Assembly (NCBI GenBank): GCA_964030785.1
Contig: OZ034971.1
Coordinates: 17,057,400 to 17,121,399 of the forward strand
Reading direction: 5' to 3'
Length of the DNA stretch: 64,000 bases
Origin: Siderastrea siderea
Taxonomy: Eukaryota; Cnidaria; Anthozoa; Scleractinia; Rhizangiidae
Positions 33,301 to 42,300 of the stretch are shown here, in pieces. How positions within the stretch are numbered: position 1 is the stretch's first letter; every line of letters starts with the position of its first letter. Both the position numbers and the translations under genes were made by a program. The notes under the pieces were generated by a model, which was not told where the DNA came from, ran no database searches, and saw nothing but the letters and a program-made list of their open reading frames with translations.

Positions 33301-36300
33301 CGAGCAGGAAAGTTTTCAGGCAACAAAATTGGTAATTGAAACAACATCAAGCAAACCACTGGGGTTAGAAGTAGATCAGACTGCAAAACCAAACCAAACT
33401 AGTCTAGCGTTGTGTCAACGATTTCTTTCACTGTAGCACTATCAAGAAATGTTCACAAAAGGTAGGTTTTACACAGAAAACATTTGACACCAAAATATCA
33501 AGACGTGATAAAAATATATTTAACACAGTAAAATTGAAGAGAACTGTTTTAAATAATATTTAAGTCGTCACATGTCACACATTTTTGGTTGTTCGCTACC
33601 AAAGTCAAGCTAAATAATTAACTGAATAAGAAAGGACGACATTTTTTCAGCTTTATAAGCTTACCACATAAAATAACGTCGTTGTACCTGCAGTTGATGT
33701 AGCTCTGAGTTCAAGCAGCTCCAAATGTTCAAATAAAGAGATTGTAATGCAAATTAAATAAGTTGAATGTTTGATTCATTGTTGTTTTGACACATTCCGT
33801 CCGCGGCCTCTGAACCTGTAACCACTACGTTTTGTGTTCGTTTCCACTCTCCATCTTCAATGCTGAAATCATTCTGTAGCTTTAATCCACTTTGGACGAT
33901 GAATACAACAATTTTTCAGGAAACATAAAACCTGTACCACATTTTAGAGCCAATATTTGGAAGACTTTTTCAAAAAATTATTCTCAGATGTTCACTTCGG
34001 AGCAGTTTCATTGATCCCTTCAGCTTTGCAAAGAAACGCTGCAACATGCGGTTTTGGCGCCTTTTTCTTTCAGTCATGTGATCGATTATTTTCCCTTTCT
34101 CGTTTTTTTTTTTCTCGTTCTTTCTTGATTTTTATGGTAACTACTGCATGACAAGCTTTGAGGTGCGAAAAAATGTTATGCAAATTAGCTGGCTGCACAT
34201 TCAATGTGCAGCCAGCTAATTTGCATAAGTAATTCAAAGCCAAGGTTTGACACCTCTCCGTCTCTTGAGGTTTAAGCTGAACACACTAGGAAATCAGGCA
34301 AACGCCCACAAAAAGTAATTCAAGCTCTCCTAAACTGAAATGAAAGTAACCGCAATTTCCGGATTAATGAAGATACAACACTAATGTTGGTAAACTCAAG
34401 AATACAATTGTGTAACCGGTAATATTGAATTGAATAAATTCTCCGCCCCGCTACCTGTAAGACCGGGAAAAAGGTTTTCAAAAAAATATGATGATTTTAG
34501 AGTCGTAATACAACTTAACATTCAATGTACATTAATTGTAAATGGAAACCTGGCAATCGGTTAATCTTTTGTTTTGTTTTGCTTCTTTTTTATTGCACAA
34601 ATAACAGAATCTTCCAGGCATATGCATGCTACCTAAGGAAGACAGAATAAGCTATAAAGCGATGTTAGACATTCCACTTCCAGATATATGCTACCCAAGG
34701 AAGACAGAATAAGCTAAGGCGCGATGTTAGAAATTCCGCTTTCAGGTATACTTTACCCAAGGAAGACAGAATAAGCTCTAAATCAATGTTAGACACTCCG
34801 CTTCCAGGTATATGCTACCCAAGGAAGACAGAATAAGCTAAAGCGCGATGTCAGAAATTGCGCTTCCAGGTATACGCTACCCAAGGAAGACAGAATAAGC
34901 TCTAAAGCAATGTTAGACATTCCGCTTCCAGGTATATGCTACCCAAGGAAGACAGAATAAACTAAAGCGCGATGTTAGAAATTCTGCTTCCAGGTATATG
35001 CTACCCAAGGAAGACAGAATAAGCTCTAAATCAATGTTAGACAATCCGCTTCCAAGTATATGCTACCCAAGGAAGACAGAATAAGCTAAAGCGCCATGTT
35101 AGAAATTGCGCTTCCAGGTATACGCTACCCAAGGAAGACAGAATAAGCTCTAAAGCAATGTTAGACATTCCGCTTCCAGGTATATGCTACCCAAGGAAGA
35201 CAGAATAAACTAAAGCGCGATGTTAGAAATTCTGCTTCCAGGTATATGCTACCCAAGGAAGACAGAATAAGATCTAAAGTGACGTTAGAAATTCCGCTTC
35301 CAGGTATATACTACCCAAGGAAGACAGAATAAGCTAAAGAGCGATGTTAGAAATTCCGCTTCCAGGTATACGCTACCCAAGGAAGACAGAATAAGCTTTA
35401 AAGCGATGTTAGACATTCCGCTTCCAGGTATATACTACCCAAGGAAGACAGAATAAACTAAAGCGCGATGTTAAAAGTAATGCTTCCTGAGGTATATCAT
35501 ACCCGAGGAAAACAAAGGTAACGATAGCGATCAAGTTTCCAGGTACAGCATATTATGTGAGAAAATCAGAATAAAGCTAGAGCGCGATGCTAATATTTCT
35601 CCTTAAGGTATGCACGTATTTAAAATTGTAATTCTTATTGCCACTTACCAAAGGTCTCTCGTCTCTTTTTGTCTCGATTCCATAGCTTCGTGGAGCGGCC
35701 ATCGTTAAGACGCGCGCGATTTTCAAAACCTTACATTTCCCGCCGCCATTGTGTTACACGTAAAACACAAATTCAATATAATGTTTTGAAGAAAGTCTGG
35801 TATTACCCAAGCAGTCGCTACAAGTAGGTATTTAGGTCTGAAACCTTCTATACTTGGAATAAAGTAAGTAAAATATCAAAAGGAAACGCAGTGACTCGCC
35901 GCTGGGAAAGGTTTAATACATGATACTAGTGTAGCTCGAATAAATTATAATCGAGTCGTGAAAGCGCCACCACGTCCCGTGGATCCTCTAACATACGTTT
36001 CTTCACATAAAAGTCAGTAGCCTAAAAATTTGATCGATGTCGGGTTCTTGCTCGACCTACATGCCAATCAACAACGCAGCTTAGTAAAAACAACTATGAA
36101 CTTTCAGTTTTCTAAGAAGCATCGAGGATAATTTGCAGGCTTATGTAATGTTGAAATAAATTCCTGCCAGATAATTCTCACACAAAATTAAAATTCTCTC
36201 TTTACAGCCTGACCAGGAAAATCTACTAAAATCGCAATTGCATGCATCAGCCGGTTTTAATTGTCACAAAGGACTATAGTGGCGGTCTAGCAAAGAAAAT

Positions 36301-39300
36301 ATACCATAAAACTGAAACGACAAACACGTGTCGTACCACATCATTACAAACGGCGTGACAAGTCTGAATACTTCTCTGGGCCTGTTCTAGATTTCGTTTC
36401 CTGGCGTATGGTGACAAGTCGTGCGACCTAAGCCCTTTGTGTTGCTGGAATTCGACAGAGCCAAAAGGAGGTTACCCGAAAAACAGACAAACTTACCTGA
36501 AAATCCACGCACTTGCCCTGACTGTGCTCGTTCTTTCCTGTAATAATTTTTACTTCACGGCGTGATCGCCTTTCTCATAATCTTAATGTAGGCATGCTGT
36601 TAAGTAACCGCAAGGACACATACCGATCGCACGTGTTGATATAATTCTCTTCATTGCTGACAGAAATGATTGGCGTAAAATAGCGCTTTTAATGAAGGCA
36701 TGCTGCGAATTTTTTTCATGGCCAAAGTTCCTCATGAGTGATTGAGTTTTGAATCAACTGCGCATTTGTATCACTTATAAGTTCAATTTTTAACGGAAGT
36801 GAAATGAACTGCAGCATCGTAGACTGGAGCGAGGAGTTTTCAAGTATGGTAGTTTGAAAAATGAATATTCACGGGCACTGAATACTAGTTACATGTTTCG
36901 ACTCCTTATGAGTTTCTGCTGAGACAAAACCAGATGACTGAGACAAGTGACTCACAAAAAAAAAAAGAAGGAAAGCCCCAGGGGGAATTAAACCCGACTC
37001 CAACTCCCCCCTCCCCTCCTAATAGAAAATGAGGAACAAAGACCGGACACGAGAGAGCAGCAGAAATCGCTAATAGGGTTGGAACGTAACCTACCGTATC
37101 AGACCCCCAATACCAGGCCCCTCACATACCATGCCAGGCCCCGACCTACCATATCAGGCCCCAACCTGCCATATCAGGCCCTGATCAAGTAAGGCTCTTT
37201 TTTAAAAAACTGTAATTTACGTTAAATTCGATTAAATAGTTCTGTAATATTAAGAAAAGAATTTAAAGTGAATGCTATTTGAACCGCTGAGTCGTTTACA
37301 TGTAATTAAGTGGCATCCAACTCACAACAAAATGACTGGGTATGACACGGACCAGTAGCACACCATCAACGTATAAACTTTTGACTTGTGCAACTCATTG
37401 AATCATTCGCTTGACTCACCAAACGCGTATTTCTGTTGATCAATGAGTAGAGTAAAGCATCCAGCAGCCAGTCGTGTGATAAACTAGATGAAGAGAATAA
37501 ATAAACAAGTCCGATGAATCGATAATGCACCGATCAATTCGAAACTTCAACATCCCCCCCTGGGCATAGCCCGGGCATTTGACTGTGCATCGTGCCCAGG
37601 GAGGGGGGAATTTGAACGTTGTGTTGGAAGAGTGGGGAATTTGAACCGAATTTATCTCTTGTTCTGACAGAATATGCACGCGAGTTTTTCATTTTTTGCA
37701 GGGTTTGACGGATTTACAAGATAGAATTTCGCCTTTGCTGGTGAATAACTCTTTCAAAAGGGTCTTTAAAAGAAGTTTGAAGGTGTCATTACGACATATC
37801 TTGCTCTGAAAGGTGTGTAAAGTGTTTGATTGAAGACAAAATTTGTCTTTGAGGAGAGATAGTTCAATACTAATTGGTGGGGCATTTGAACGGCTTTTTT
37901 GCCCCGAGAGGAGGGAATTTGAACAAGCCAATCATGTTGAACTTTCGAATGATAATTTATTGATCGGCGCATAAATTGTCAGTTAAATTTATTTCCTCTA
38001 CATCTGGTAAACTGCCCTGAGTATTCGCACCACTCGCCAATGCTTTAATTTGGATCAAGATACTGATGAGCTCACCTTTAGTGTTTTTTTCCTGAAAACA
38101 ATCTCACATACATAATTGCTGTTATATTTTAATACGCAAATGCGATCCCAGTTTCTAAGGAAGAGTAACTGAACTCAAGATGTGTTGAACTTGACTTATG
38201 ACGAAACATTTCACTGAGCTCCTCTTTATTTTTAAAACACTCTTTCGTAATAATGTATGTATTTTGGCAAGGGTTGCAGTATTTTGATATAACTTACGTA
38301 TCTGTAGTGAGCGTTTAAAAGAAATGGCTATGCAACTGAAGCAGAAACACTGGAAACCTGGGAAAAATGTGGCGATTACAGGAAATTCAATTGTTTTGGC
38401 TTATCCTTGAGGTATAAGAAAGGGGTGCAGTTTTGCTCTAGGGATATGAAAGGGGTAACCATTTTGGTAAAAATTGTATATTAAAGGTAGGGGTTTGAAC
38501 CTCCAAGCGGAGCCTCCCCGTACAAAACTTTATAGAATAGTCCCTGGGCCCCGGATGTGAATCAGGGTGACAACTGATGGCGAAATCTCATCCTCTATCT
38601 AAACCCTGTCTATTTTGAAGGCAACTTATCACTTTTTTTTCGTAGTTTCGGTTTGTGAGATGTGACCTTGAGAGTTTTACAGCACAGGTGTACATATTTG
38701 CTTTGCAGTTCTTATTACTGTGATCGTGTCCGAAATGTTAAGGTACCACTCATGACATGACAACATTAAGAAAACTTTTGCCAAAACATCCATTTGGGTA
38801 AGCTAATTCAAGAAAAAATAATCCAAAGTTCCAGCAAGTTATTTAACGGATGAAAATTTAAAAAGTTCGAAAAATGCATCAAATTGCGGTTTTAGGGTCT
38901 CTAAACAGGTCAAATTCTCACTCAACCTTAGGAAGCCGGTAAGAGCGTAAAAAAGATTCTTTTTAAAAACGAAACAAACCATGAACATTATTTAACCTTT
39001 GTACTTTAGAACTGTGTAATACCTGCCATACATTTGCCAATGTTTGGTTTCAAACATCTTCAAGCGGCATTCTTATCTTGACACTCTTAACCTCGTTTAT
39101 CACAAAGTAAAATGAAGGCCAACTTTGGCTGCCTAAAATGGCATGTGGTATCTATCATTCAATGATTAAGACTCACTAAAAGAAAGCTCTGTCATTGTAC
39201 TTTTAACCAGGAAAGTTACAGCTTTGGAAATTGAATACTTCCCCATCAGTAAATTTCTGAGCGGGTATAATTATATATATGCAAATTACAGATTTTATTC

Positions 39301-42300
39301 CTGGAATGCTGCTAACAATTACAAAGCTTGTTTAAGATAGGCTCACCATAAGTTAAACATGCACGCACAATGTTTTTCCTGATCTTTGAAAGAAGGTTCT
39401 GCTTTCTTGAGTCGTGCTGAGTCTTATTATGTTAAAACAAAGCAGATTTTTAATGGCATTTTGAACAATAAGACAGCAATCCACTCATTCAGCTGAACCA
39501 AGATAACATCGAAAACACTGTGATACGAGGTTCCAGTATTATGCCGCCTACCTTGCCAACCGAAAAAGCAACAGTACAATAGAAAAACATTCCAAACTGT
39601 AAACAAATGAATTTTCAGTTTCCTGATTGAACGAAGGTATTGTAAACTCATCGCGTAGAGGAATAAGCGGAAAGACAGATGACCTCTGCACTGACTCGCA
39701 TGTGTCACACCACACAGACAGAGAGAGTCACGCGCACTTATTATTGTAACACCCGGGCTTGATACCGTATTTCGTCATATAAGCGCCCACGCTGTAATAA
39801 GCGCCCTCCCCCGAATAAGCGCCCACCCCCTAGGCCATAATATGAAACAAGCGCCCCTCTCAAATAAGTGCCCCCCTCCCCTCCCCCCTCACTTTCTTAA
39901 ATAGTAGGGATAAAAGGAAAACCTGTTTCTTTTGCCACTTTATTTATAACTTTTTAGGCTTCAACTACAGCAGCATCAGTACAGGAGAATAGTTTCTTTT
40001 CCATTAAGTCATTTCTAGTTATTTCTATCTCCATGTGCTTGCATAGTTCTTTTAAGTGTATAATGGGAGGACAGTATGCTTGATACCAACCATTGTTTTA
40101 ACAAACAAAAGACATTAATATTGACATTCTGTTTACGTAGATAATGTTATAGTTTTTGTTTTTCTATTAAAGATATAGCCAAAATAAAGTTACAGTTTGT
40201 TGAAAGGAAACCTTAATAAAAGCCCCCCTCGATCAAGCACCCTCCTTCCAATAAGCACCCCTCCTTTTGGCCGAAATTTTAAATAAGCGCCCGGGCACTT
40301 ATTCGAGGAAATACGGTATTGTAGTCTCGCACGTACAGTATTACAAATTTACATCGGGGCCTGGTATTGCATGTCAAATGATATTGTAGTCTAGTGCGAA
40401 CTAAGGTTGTTATTATTATACAGGGTCCTGGTATTGTATGTTGGGTTTAATCTTGTAGTCTCAAGCAAACAAAGCTCAGTGTTACTAGACATGTATACAG
40501 GTGTAGTCTCGCGCGGACTAAAGGTGTTATTTATAATTAACAATTAGATTATGAGCTTGAGATTTCTATCGCGTGATAGTTGATGAGGCCGAAGGCCGAA
40601 TCAACTATCACGCATAGAAATCGAGAGCGAATAATCTAATTGTTTTAGTAGAAATCTACTAGACGTTCAAAACTTAACAGCAGACACTACATGTTTTTAT
40701 TGAAAAATGATATAAATAGGTCACACCGCGTGCGGAAAACACTCTACTCACTATCTACAACAGAATAGATAGTGAGTAGCGTAGCCAGTCAGAGAACAGC
40801 ATTAGTGATAGAACGCTAGTAGATTTATACTAACCGGGATATTCTCGAGCGAACAAAGCTACGGTAGGTATTATTCTACCGGGCCTGGTATTGCATGTTG
40901 AGGCTTCAAAATATTGTAGTCTCGAGTGAGCGAAGCTCAGTATTACTACACATGTATACAGGGCTTGACATTGTAGTCTCGTGCTGACTAAGTGTGTAAA
41001 TACACAGAAATGGTCTCGAGCGAACAAAGCTCGGTATTGTTGTAACGGGGCCTGATATTGCATGTTAAGGCTTAATATTGTAGTCTCGAGCGAACGAAGC
41101 TTAGTATTACTAGACATGTATACAGGGGCTCAGTCTTGCACGGACTAAACGTGTTATTTATATACCGAGATATTCTCGAGCAAACAAAGCTAGGTATTAT
41201 GCTACCGGGGCCTGGTATTGCTTGTTGGGGCTTGATATTGTAGTCTCGTGGGAATGAAGCTTGGTATTATTATGTCGGCGCTGGTATTGCATGCTGAGCT
41301 TTGGTTTAGTCTCACGGGAACCAAGCATATATGTATACCTACACGTGGACTTAATATTGTAATCTCACGCCAAGAAAACTTGGTATTATTATTATACCAG
41401 GGCTTGACATTGAAGTCATACGCAAAAGAAGCGTGTTCTTATATTTTAATGGACTGGGGCTTGACAATGTAGTCTAACGCGAAAGAAGCGTGGGATTATT
41501 ATATTATACCGGGGTTAGATATTGTAGTCTTGCGCGAACAAAGCTTGGCGTCGCTTGAAATTGTTATATCAGGGCCTTGAATGGTGGGCCTGGTATGGGG
41601 GGCCTAGTATGGGGGCCTGGAATGGGGGGGCCTGGTATGGGTGGCCTGGTATTGTAAGGAACGTTCCAAATCCTGCTCAGAAATCGAGCCTACCCTCCTA
41701 ACAGCGTAAAAAATTTTTGGCATCACTGTGAGCCCACGTGAGGAGCTTTAAACTTTGTTGTCATGACCAGAACCAGATGTTTTTTTACTGGAAGTTATTT
41801 TGACTGTTTGTATAAGTAAGTAAGCTACAAACAAAAAAAAAAAGAAAAAAAAGGGCATTAGTAGACCTGTACATTGCCATATTGGTGACAGAAGCAAGAA
41901 AACTGGCCAAATTTATGAACCAGCTGACAACAGCGAGTTAATTTACTGTAAGCAGTGGTATATACGGCACATGTATTTTCCCCAAATTCTCTTCCTAAAT
42001 TGTGGGTGCAGCTTGTCTGAGAGAACATCTATGAAAAGTGCTGTACATGTAACCATGATCTCTATAAAAATCACTGTTTTCAGAAAATCTATTTGCTCTT
42101 TCTAGCTAACCAATGATAAATACTGCCGCTAAAAAATAATGGAATGAGAACTAATCAATGCTTTTTGGTATTTTATTTCTTTATTTATTTCAATATTTTA
42201 AGAGTACAAAATAATACAAATAAAGGGTGAAAAGAAAATTAACACCAGTAAAAAGAATGCTTTTGCCCGGAGCTGTTTTTAAACAAAATTTGTTTGTTAA

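Larger units (their letters stand above)
39735..41560. repeat. Satellite array with GTAGTCTCGAGCGAACAAAGC units
   Basis: Imperfect units of roughly 80 bases, each with TATTGTAGTCTCG(A/C)GCGAA and GGGGCCTGGTATTGCATGTT halves. The CTCGAGC-AACAAAGC phrase recurs at about 40853, 41015 and 41173, giving a higher-order period near 160. The array is interrupted by a MITE at 39765-40316 and by palindromic DNA at about 40531-40830. In BLOC1S1 intron 3. Confidence 0.8.
37079..41669. repeat. Possible large composite repeat with TATCAGGCCCC / GGGGCCTGGTA inverted flanks
   Basis: The left flank starts TTGGAACGT and runs into four ACC(A/G)TATCAGGCCCC-type units (37094-37195). The right side ends with GGGGCCTGGTATG units and ACGTTCCAA (41580-41669), in inverse orientation. 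The interior holds two MITEs, other sequence and a satellite. It may be one old foldback element later invaded, or two separate arrays. Boundaries and unity are inferred. Confidence 0.4.

Noticed and set aside
34609..35610. CRISPR-like regular repeat array
   Set aside because: The 62-bp units are contiguous and similar over their whole length, with no unique spacers. It is a satellite in a eukaryotic intron.
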